Assembly: GCA_030039005.1 (NCBI GenBank)
Contig: JASHQT010000267.1
Location: 1-28,101 of the forward strand
DNA length: 28,101 nucleotides
Direction of reading: 5' to 3'
DNA from: Bryobacteraceae bacterium
GTDB lineage: Bacteria; Acidobacteriota; Terriglobia; Bryobacterales; Bryobacteraceae
Shown here: positions 6,686 through 12,990 of the stretch, in pieces
Position numbering within the stretch: the first letter of the stretch is position 1
Layout: each line of letters starts with the position of its first letter
The notes under the pieces: model-generated
Database searches by the model: none
What the model was told of the DNA's origin: nothing
Seen by the model: only the letters and a program-made list of their open reading frames with translations
Position numbers and translations under genes: made by a program

Positions 6686-7507
6686 GTGGTAATCCCATTG
6701 AAAGCACGCAAGATCGATGAACTAAACGAACTTCAGCGCGAAACCTGGACGGCTGGGGACTTTCCGAAGATGGGAACCGAGCTTGCCATCGTTGGAGAAC
6801 TGCTCTGCGAAGCCGTACCGGTCCTGGCCCGCAACGTGATCCTGGATGTCGGAACGGCGTCCGGGAACCTCGCGCTGTCCGCAGCGCGGCGTCGAGCGCG
6901 AGTAACGGGAGTAGATATCACGCCTTCGCAATTGGAGCGAGCTCGCATCAGAGCCGCCGCCGAGGGATTCGAAATCGACTTTCGAGTTGGCGACGCTACC
7001 TCACTCGATTTCAAAGACGCTTCCTTCGATGTTGTTATGAGCACATTTGGAGCGATTTTCGCTCCTGACCCAGGCAAAACGGCGACCGAGATGGCGAGGG
7101 TTTGCCGGCAAGGAGGAAAAATAGCCATGGCGAATTGGACCCCGGATGGAATGCTGGGCAAACTCTTTCGCATTCTTGCCCGCTATTCCCCGCCGGAAAG
7201 CCAGGTGGATCTGCCGGTTTCTTGGGGCGAAGAACAGGCTTTGAAGGACCGGCTCGGACCCTACGTTACTCATCTTGAGATCAGCCGCCGTATGGTTCGT
7301 TTCCGATCGCCCTCACCCTCTCATTGGGTGGACTTCATGAAGGCAAATTTCGGGCCGGCCATCGTAGCCTTCCAGCAAACGCCGCCGGATAAACACAAGG
7401 TACTTTCAGGGGAAATGAGCGATCTGATCCAGGAACACAATCGTTCTCCTAATGGCACTGTGTTAAGCGAGAGCGAGTACCTCGAAGTGGTAGGCACGCG
7501 CCTCTAA
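6686..7507 (+). CDS. Class I SAM-dependent methyltransferase (UbiE/Methyltransf_11-like)
   Basis: 273 residues from the GTG at 6686, chosen because GGAGG lies at 6671-6675. The Rossmann methyltransferase signature is V-I-L-D-V-G-T-A-S-G-N-L (motif I, ~51-62), followed by V-T-G-V-D-I-T (~73-79, acidic residue that holds the ribose), V-G-D-A-T-S-L-D-F (motif III) and G-G-K-I-A-M-A-N-W (~145). Motif I has G-T-A-S-G-N rather than the common G-T-G-T-G. The acceptor substrate cannot be read from sequence. The TSUP permease gene follows 26 bp downstream on the same strand, so the two probably form an operon; methylation of a sulfur-, selenium- or arsenic-containing compound followed by export is one untested idea. 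Confidence 0.8.
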   Translation: MVIPLKARKIDELNELQRETWTAGDFPKMGTELAIVGELLCEAVPVLARNVILDVGTASGNLALSAARRRARVTGVDITPSQLERARIRAAAEGFEIDFRVGDATSLDFKDASFDVVMSTFGAIFAPDPGKTATEMARVCRQGGKIAMANWTPDGMLGKLFRILARYSPPESQVDLPVSWGEEQALKDRLGPYVTHLEISRRMVRFRSPSPSHWVDFMKANFGPAIVAFQQTPPDKHKVLSGEMSDLIQEHNRSPNGTVLSESEYLEVVGTRL

Positions 7508-7533
7508 GATTTAGATTTCCCAAGGAGACTCAG

Positions 7534-8529
7534 ATGCATCTTGGATATTGGCTTCAGTATTGGTGGATGTTCCCGGTCGCTTTAGCTATCTGCATCACCG
7601 TTTGAACGATCGGCGTATCGGGGGCCGTGCTCTTTGTCCCCTTCTTTTCGATTGTGTTCCCTATTCTCGGCCATCGGCTTGAGCCGGTCCAGGCCGTTGA
7701 AGTGGGACTGTTGACGGAGATCTTCGGATTTCTCAGCTCGACGTCTGCCTTTTGGCGCGCCGGGCTGATCGACTTCAAGATTTCGACTTTCGCGCTCACT
7801 TTTGCCGTTCCAACGGCGGTGATCGGCGGAGTTTCTGCACATCTACTCCCTTCGTATTGGCTGTTGGTCATCGTGGGAATCAGCCTGATGCTGTTCTGTT
7901 ATCTTCTGATCCGTGAAACTGCCGCAGCACGCCGGTCTGATTCTTCCGGCGCGGATGCTTTGTTCTCCGAGCACACCGACAAGAAGGGCCGAGCTTACCG
8001 TTATCGGAGGAAGAACGACGCCTGGCGAGCCGGAATCGCAGCCGTCGGCGGGGTGTTTCAAGGCTTGGTTGGATTTTCGGCGGGAGAGGTCAGCACCGTC
8101 GAGCAAGTGCTGAGGGGAGTTCCCGTGCGGCTCGCTGCGGGCAACGCGCACCTTATCATCGCGGCTGCCTCGATTTCGGCGGCTATCACGCACTTGTCCA
8201 TAGATGCCACTACAGGAGCGCAATTCCCTTGGAATATTTTGGTCGCGACCGCACCAGCGGTATTGATCGGGGGCCAAATCGCCTCCGTCGTGGCAGGCCG
8301 TTTGCCGCAAACGGCTTTGCGGCTGGTCCTGACGTGGTTTCTGGCTCTCATCGGAGTGGTCAGTCTTTACCGAGCCTCACTAGCGCCGCAATTGCATATG
8401 CCTGGCTGGTTGGTCATCGTGATTCTCGCGTTAGTAATCAGCACGTTGCTTTATTCAGTGATTCGACCGCCGGCGACAGCCTGTAGACAGCCAGAAGGGA
8501 CATGTTGCAGTAGTAAGGAGTGCGACTAG
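7534..8529 (+). CDS. Candidate selenoprotein: TauE/SafE (TSUP) family permease with in-frame TGA at codon 24
   Basis: A 331-residue membrane protein if the TGA at 7603-7605 is decoded as selenocysteine. The ATG at 7534 has AAGGAG 7 bases upstream, while the next in-frame start (GTG 7627) has none and would cut into the first helix. The protein opens M-H-L-G-Y-W-L-Q-Y-W-W-M-F-P-V-A-L-A-I-C, continues I-T-V-[TGA]-T-I-G-V-S-G-A-V-L-F-V-P-F-F, and then shows repeated TSUP hydrophobic segments (L-L-T-E-I-F-G-F and F-Q-G-L-V-G-F-S-A-G-E-V). I expect Cys at the TGA site in close relatives. A stem-loop lies 15-36 nt after the TGA. The C-terminus carries a Cys cluster, C-R-Q-P-E-G-T-C-C-S-S-K-E-C-D, suggesting metal or chalcogen binding. 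TSUP proteins carry sulfite, organosulfonates and other sulfur anions; the substrate here is unknown. The alternative is an inactivating mutation. Confidence 0.75.
7620..7641 (+). promoter_or_regulatory. Candidate bacterial SECIS hairpin downstream of TGA at 7603-7605
   Basis: GGGGGC (7620-7625) pairs with GTCCCC (7636-7641), six base pairs including one G-U, around a 10-nt loop CGTGCTCTTT. The loop starts 21 nt after the TGA and has G at its second position, both within the usual bacterial SECIS rules. A competing hairpin CGGC/GCCG at 7611-7627 also exists. The geometry matches that of the other candidate at 4281-4297. Confidence 0.5.
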
Positions 8530-8778
8530 CATACGCCGTTGAGAGTCTCTCGAATTTGCCTGCGTGTACTGGATGGATTTTGGGAATTGCCGGGCGATGC
8601 CGAATGAAGGCTTCGTAGGGGGCCGAACGCTATTCCAGGAAGATCCCGAACTCCTCCCTGGCAACTTCATTGTGCAACAAGTGTGCGGCCTCTTCGAGGG
8701 GAACCGGGGGCAGCTCTACAAGAGCGCTGCTGGCGGGGCAAGGGGTGAGAGGGAAACGACGACACGTCCCACGGCATC

Positions 8779-8814
8779 GGGTAGTGGTGCATTGGCGCTA
8801 AGACCCCACTACCC
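8779..8814 (+). repeat. Perfect 9-bp inverted repeat flanked by short direct repeats
   Basis: GGGTAGTGG at 8779-8787 is complementary to CCACTACCC at 8806-8814, with an 18-nt loop. GGCATCG occurs directly at both sides (8773-8779 and 8815-8821). No T-run follows on the plus strand, so a simple intrinsic terminator is unlikely. It may be an operator, an RNA element of the copper-linked operon, or a small repeat unit. It does not fold as a tRNA. Confidence 0.4.
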
Positions 8815-8841
8815 GGCATCGTTGAGGGTGCGTATTTAGGG

Positions 8842-8847
8842 TATACT
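8842..8847 (+). promoter_or_regulatory. TATACT -10 element, possibly for a leaderless transcript
   Basis: TATACT lies 7 bp before the ATG at 8855, which would place the transcription start at or next to the start codon. No ribosome site precedes that ATG, which fits leaderless translation. A TTGAGG at 8822-8827 is only 14 bp upstream, short for a -35, so an activator (for example a copper-responsive one) might be needed. Confidence 0.35.
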
Positions 8848-8854
8848 GACCCCA

Positions 8855-9226
8855 ATGCGGCGTGTGTCAGCCGTTGTCTTGGTTGCACTGTTCGGCTTTT
8901 CGCTGATCAATCCGGCAGTCTTCGTTCCCGACCGTGATTCGAAGCTGCCTGCCTGTTGCCGCCGATCCGGCAAGCATCATTGCGAGATGATGGCGACGCA
9001 GTCGGCGCCCTACTCGGGACCCGCTCTTGAGGCGGGAGTTTGCAGCCTCTTCTGGCAAACAAAGACGGTCGCAGCCGGACCCACCTCGTGTTTTGCAGTC
9101 GTGCTGCCGAACAATTGGGACTCACTTGTTAGCCAAGGCATGCCAGCGGCGCGAGCGGACATCCTTCGCCGGACTCTCTATACCCGCGCGGGGTCGGAGC
9201 GCGGACCCCCACTCACAATCGCCTGA
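8855..9226 (+). CDS. Small secreted Cys/His/Met-rich protein of a copper-linked locus
   Basis: 123 residues with a hydrophobic signal sequence (about 4-22). Shortly after it comes L-P-A-C-C-R-R-S-G-K-H-H-C-E-M-M, a compact set of possible soft-metal ligands. The rest has two more Cys and a basic, low-complexity tail. I do not recognise a named family, but the motif is shared with the protein at 9725-10117 (C-C-R-S-K-D-H-K-D-C-H-M), and a CusF-like gene lies between them. I infer a periplasmic role in copper binding or sensing. It has no ribosome site and may be translated from a leaderless mRNA. Confidence 0.6.
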   Translation: MRRVSAVVLVALFGFSLINPAVFVPDRDSKLPACCRRSGKHHCEMMATQSAPYSGPALEAGVCSLFWQTKTVAAGPTSCFAVVLPNNWDSLVSQGMPAARADILRRTLYTRAGSERGPPLTIA

Positions 9227-9328
9227 GCGATTCTTTCCTGCCGTTTTGTGATCCGCTAATACCTGCGGTGCAAGCACTATGGCTTTCGGGGGGAAAACTT
9301 CTCTCTCTATTTCCAATGGAGGTTTGTT

Positions 9329-9661
9329 ATGAAGAGCTTCTTAGTCATGATTTTTGCGATTTCGGTACTGGCGATAGCGTTAACCCAATGTTTTGGGCAA
9401 GATACGACGGCCAAAAAGTCGTACACCTTTCACGGCAAAGTGGTTTCGGTGAACAAAGACACTAAGACCTTGACCGTCGACGGTGAAAAAGTAGAGGGCT
9501 GGATGTCGGCTATGACGATGAACTACAAAGTCGACAACCCATCAGTTGTCGATAAGCTGAAGCCCGGTGACCAAATTACAGCCACGGTTTACGATGGCGA
9601 CTACGTCTTGCACAACGTAAAGACTAGTGGATCGGGAAAGGATAGCAAATCGAAACAGTAG
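9329..9661 (+). CDS. CusF-like periplasmic copper-binding protein
   Basis: 110 residues, ATG at 9329 after TGGAGG. A signal peptide covers ~1-23 (cleavage likely near T-Q-C-F-G-Q; the Cys is not in a good lipobox because Gln precedes it). The mature part is a small beta-barrel with G-K-V-V-S-V-N-K, then G-W-M-S-A-M-T-M-N-Y (Trp58, Met59, Met62, Met64), and L-K-P-G-D-Q-I. This is the CusF_Ec fold, in which Trp and Met residues hold Cu(I) or Ag(I). The His that E. coli CusF uses eight residues before the Trp is absent (Val50 here), so affinity may differ. Neighbours are two Cys/His-rich secreted proteins and a TonB-dependent receptor. Confidence 0.85.
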   Translation: MKSFLVMIFAISVLAIALTQCFGQDTTAKKSYTFHGKVVSVNKDTKTLTVDGEKVEGWMSAMTMNYKVDNPSVVDKLKPGDQITATVYDGDYVLHNVKTSGSGKDSKSKQ

Positions 9662-9724
9662 GCGTATCGAGAGACGGCTTTGACGACATTGAAAACCAAC
9701 CAATCTGCCCTGAAGCGCACTTAA

Positions 9725-10117
9725 ATGAAGCGGACTCCTACGATCGCAAATGGCCGGTGGCTAGCCACGGTGTTTTTGCTCGCATCCCTGTTGCTGGTCC
9801 CGGCTGCTCCGCTTTTTTCAGTCCGATCTGGTTGCGGGCCTAGCGCTTGCCAATGTTGCCGGAGCAAGGATCATAAGGACTGCCACATGTCGGGTGCGGT
9901 CTCAAACGCCGGACCCGCGTTCGACGTTTCTCCTGAATGCGATTGCGCAAGCCGCCTGCCTCTTGCGCTCCTCCCCATTCCTTCATTTTTCACACCGAAA
10001 TCCGGATCGGCTTGGCGACGGACGTGGAGCGCCCAAATCGAGATTACCGATCGCTTCATTCCGCTCCCCACCTCGTGCCTTGCCTGGCGTTACCAGCGGC
10101 CTCCTCCTCTGGGCTGA
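9725..10117 (+). CDS. Small secreted Cys-rich protein, second member beside CusF-like gene
   Basis: 130 residues with a signal sequence (about 12-32, L-A-T-V-F-L-L-A-S-L-L-L-V). The mature start is dense in possible metal ligands: C-G-P-S-A-C-Q-C-C-R-S-K-D-H-K-D-C-H-M, then C-D-C about 20 residues later. The tail is Pro/Ser/Trp-rich and not recognised. The C-C-R...H-x-x-C-x-M pattern resembles the protein at 8855-9226, so the two may have arisen by duplication. No strong ribosome site is seen before the ATG at 9725. It lies 63 bp after the CusF-like gene and 81 bp before the receptor, so an operon is likely. Function unknown; copper capture is an inference. Confidence 0.6.
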   Translation: MKRTPTIANGRWLATVFLLASLLLVPAAPLFSVRSGCGPSACQCCRSKDHKDCHMSGAVSNAGPAFDVSPECDCASRLPLALLPIPSFFTPKSGSAWRRTWSAQIEITDRFIPLPTSCLAWRYQRPPPLG

Positions 10118-10198
10118 CAGCCTTCCTTGATAACGCGGATAGCGATTCAGACTGCCCGCGATCTGCTGTCCAAACAACCGATTTCATAAGGAGGTTTG

Positions 10199-12523
10199 AT
10201 GCGAAAGTTTTTGTGTCCTTTATTTATAGCGGAGCTACTGTTGTTCTGCTCTCTTCTTCACGCGACGATTTTCGGGCGTGTGCAAGGCATTGTGCACGAC
10301 CCCCAGCACAGGCCACTGGCCGGAGCTTCGATCACACTCAGGGCCGTGACTTCTGATTATTCTCAGACGACGCAGTCCGATAGCAACGGCGAATTTACCT
10401 TTACAACTGTGCCAGTGGGCGATTACAAGATTACGGTTAGTCAAGCGAATTTCACGAACGAGGAGCAGAGCGTCACGGTCGAGTCCAATTCTTCACCGGT
10501 GCTGCATTTTCAACTGGCGATTAGTCCCGTCAAGGAAAGTGCGACTGTTGTGGGCCAAGCCCAGCAGACTAATATGACTTCGGTCACCCCTACCACTCTG
10601 GTGGACCGCCAGGACATCGCGCTAACTCCCGGCGCGGACCGCACCAACAGCATGGCCATGATCACCGACTATACGCCAGCTGCCTACGTCACGCACGATA
10701 TGTTGCACATGCGCGGTGGCCATCAGGTGGATTGGCTGATCGACGGCGTGCCCATCCCCAATACCAATATCGCCACCAACCTCGGGCCGCAGATCGATCC
10801 CAAGGACATCGACTACCTTGAGGTTCAGCGGGGCAGCTATGACGCGGAATACGGAGATCGCACGTACGGAATCTTCAACATCGTCCCTCGCACCGGTTTC
10901 GAGAGCAATAACGAAGCTGAGCTGATCGCGTCATTCGGCAACTGGTATCAGACCAACGACCAGCTCAGCTTGGCGAGCCACACCCAAAGCTTTGCCTATT
11001 ATGTAAGTCTCAACGGCAACCGCAGCGATTACGGCCTGCAGGCGCCAATCGGACAGGTAGTTCACGATGCCGATAACGGTTATGGCGGATTCGGCTCGCT
11101 GATATGGAACGCCGGAGCCTCCAATCAATTCCGGCTGGTTGCGTCTCTGCGTCAGGATTACTACCAGATACCCATCGATCCGAATCCAAATTCAGCGGGA
11201 AATCAGGTGTACCCCAGCTACGACCTGCGCGATAGCGAGCGCGAACCGGATGGATACATCACGTTCTCCTGGATTCACACGTTCAATCCCAATATCGTGA
11301 TGACCATCTCGCCCTTTTATCACTTCAACGAAGCGGCTTATAACGGCTCGCCAACCGACTACCCGGTGATCAGCGACGTCAATCAAACCGCGCACTACGC
11401 TGGGGCGCAGGCCAGCGTCAACATCACTTCACTCAAATACAACGACATCCAAATCGGCGCCTACGGCTTCGTTCAGCACCAGAGCAACTACTTCAACAAC
11501 GTCTTTACCGACTGCGCGCCCGCTTGTCAGAACTACGGCCCGTCAACTGCCGCGGTGACCGGAGGCCTGATCGAGGAATTCATCAGTGACAGATTCAAGC
11601 CCACATCCTGGCTGACGCTGATTCTGGGCCTGCGCGAATCGCACTTCGATTCCGGCTCATTTCACGATGCCATCCAGCCGGCGGTGATCGAAAATGCAAT
11701 CAGCCCGCGATACGGAATTGCTATCCGGGTGCCCAAAATCAACTGGGTCTTCGATGCCTTTTACGGCGATTATTATCAGGCGCCCCCGCTGTTGACGGCG
11801 ACCGGCCCGTTGCTCGATCTAGCGACCAGCCAAACGCTGACGTTTGCGCCTTTGAGGGGAGAACGCGATCACGAATACCAGTTCGGCGTGTCGATTCCGT
11901 TCTTCGGATGGACGCTCGCCGAAGACAGTTTTCAAACCCGCGCAACCAATTGGCTGGATCACAACAATATCGGCGAATCGAATATTTTCTGGCCAATTAC
12001 CTGGACTGCGGCTCTGATTCAGGGCTGGGAGACTACATTGCGTTCTCCGCGCATTTGGCGCCGCGCGCAGGTCCACTTGGCCTATTCCAACCAGATCGCG
12101 CAGGCAACGTCGCCCATTACAGGCGGCGTGATCTGCCCGGTTCCGGTCACGCCCGCTTGTCCCGTGTACGTTCCGCCCGGATATGCGCCGGTGGATCACG
12201 ATCAGAGAAATACGTTCAACGTGGGCGCGAATGCAAGCCTACCGTGGCACGCCTTCGCTTCGACGAACGTATACTACGGCTCCGGATTTACCAATGGCAT
12301 GCCGGATGCCGAATATCCGGGCAATTATCTGCCCCAGCACACGACCTTCGACATCGCCCTGGGAAAGAGTTTCGGTGAAGGCGATAAGTACCGGCTCTCC
12401 GTGACCGCTACCAACGTAGGTAACAGGCGTGTACTGCTTGACAACAGCCTGACGTTCGGAGGATTCCACTACAACGATCCGCGCCAGATCTACGTTGAAT
12501 TCCGGTGGCGCTTCCACTATTAA
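10199..12523 (+). CDS. TonB-dependent receptor with carboxypeptidase-regulatory-like domain (copper-linked locus)
   Basis: 774 residues from the ATG at 10199, which follows AAGGAGG closely; a TTG one codon earlier is less likely. A signal peptide (~1-23) is followed by a carboxypeptidase-regulatory-like beta-sandwich (~27-105, G-R-V-Q-G-I-V-H-D-P through V-P-V-G-D-Y-K-I-T-V). A plug domain follows (~115-240; M-R-G-G-H-Q-V-D-W-L-I-D-G-V-P-I and Y-L-E-V-Q-R-G-S-Y-D-A-E-Y-G-D-R), then a beta-barrel ending in the aromatic F-R-W-R-F-H-Y, the usual outer-membrane end. It is shorter than the two other receptors in the window and not a close paralogue of them. Linkage to CusF-like and Cys-rich proteins suggests traffic of copper or a copper complex across the outer membrane. 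No TonB box is obvious. Confidence 0.85.
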   Translation: MRKFLCPLFIAELLLFCSLLHATIFGRVQGIVHDPQHRPLAGASITLRAVTSDYSQTTQSDSNGEFTFTTVPVGDYKITVSQANFTNEEQSVTVESNSSPVLHFQLAISPVKESATVVGQAQQTNMTSVTPTTLVDRQDIALTPGADRTNSMAMITDYTPAAYVTHDMLHMRGGHQVDWLIDGVPIPNTNIATNLGPQIDPKDIDYLEVQRGSYDAEYGDRTYGIFNIVPRTGFESNNEAELIASFGNWYQTNDQLSLASHTQSFAYYVSLNGNRSDYGLQAPIGQVVHDADNGYGGFGSLIWNAGASNQFRLVASLRQDYYQIPIDPNPNSAGNQVYPSYDLRDSEREPDGYITFSWIHTFNPNIVMTISPFYHFNEAAYNGSPTDYPVISDVNQTAHYAGAQASVNITSLKYNDIQIGAYGFVQHQSNYFNNVFTDCAPACQNYGPSTAAVTGGLIEEFISDRFKPTSWLTLILGLRESHFDSGSFHDAIQPAVIENAISPRYGIAIRVPKINWVFDAFYGDYYQAPPLLTATGPLLDLATSQTLTFAPLRGERDHEYQFGVSIPFFGWTLAEDSFQTRATNWLDHNNIGESNIFWPITWTAALIQGWETTLRSPRIWRRAQVHLAYSNQIAQATSPITGGVICPVPVTPACPVYVPPGYAPVDHDQRNTFNVGANASLPWHAFASTNVYYGSGFTNGMPDAEYPGNYLPQHTTFDIALGKSFGEGDKYRLSVTATNVGNRRVLLDNSLTFGGFHYNDPRQIYVEFRWRFHY

Positions 12524-12990
12524 TAGTCTGTTCGCGGTCTTGCGGCGGGCACACTTCTCCGCTCACGCGGCGACCACCATAGCTAGGAGCTTCTCCATTT
12601 CCGGGAAGTCAATTGAATGTTTTGTCGCCTATGCTGAGACTGGCCAGACCGGTATTGGAGGAACTTCACTCCCTTTTCGTCGGCCCGTGTTTACTGACAG
12701 TTTTCGGCCCGCTCCCTCTTGTTCGTGACCGGAATACGCGCTACGCGGACATCGGGCTAGGCTTTCATCGGTGCAATGGGTTTCCGAGCGGCTGCCGCCA
12801 GCGGGGACACGGATTATGAACGCCGCCGGGTTGACATCCGGATTGTGCCTTGAGCCGCTAGTGATCCCGATATCTATCGAAGAAGTCGAAGACTGCGACC
12901 GGCGCTAACGGCACTATGCCGGGTTGATCGGCCCTGACTTCAGAGTATTCGAGCTGAACGCGCTCGATCATCCAGTCCCGCATCGCGCGG
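12524..12990. other. 467-bp gap between two convergent receptor genes
   Basis: The two genes end towards each other here (12523 plus, 12991 minus). Neither strand shows a protein I recognise apart from one short minus-strand frame at 12858-12983. No clear intrinsic terminator with a T-run is visible. Confidence 0.4.
12858..12983 (-). CDS. Short ORF (41 aa) directly downstream of the frameshifted receptor gene
   Basis: The ATG at 12983 lies 7 bp after the receptor stop, and the frame encodes a compositionally protein-like M-R-D-W-M-I-E-R-V-Q-L-E-Y...F-D-F-F-D-R-Y-R-D-H. The only possible ribosome site is the weak AAGG just before the receptor stop. It could be a small gene, the remnant of a larger one, or chance. 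No family is recognised. Confidence 0.25.
   Translation of the reverse strand: MRDWMIERVQLEYSEVRADQPGIVPLAPVAVFDFFDRYRDH

Larger units (their letters stand above)
8530..8854. other. Intergenic stretch with a strong hairpin, no gene seen
   Basis: This 325-bp gap separates the TSUP gene from the copper-linked set. The longest frame (8564-8839, plus) has no ribosome site and no recognisable motif, so I do not call it a gene. The right half contains a 9-bp perfect inverted repeat and, at 8842-8847, TATACT, a good -10 hexamer only 7 bp before the next ATG. Confidence 0.5.

Noticed and set aside
7627..8529. Starting the TSUP permease at the GTG 7627
   Set aside because: It has no ribosome site and would remove the first part of the first helix, while AAGGAG stands before the ATG at 7534 in the same frame.
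8764..8825. A tRNA-Sec or other tRNA in the strong hairpin region
   Set aside because: The inverted repeat has an 18-nt loop without T-arm, anticodon arm or CCA-like end.
8564..8839. A 91-codon plus-strand frame in the gap before the copper-linked genes
   Set aside because: No ribosome site, no motif, and it runs through the hairpin region; composition is not protein-like.
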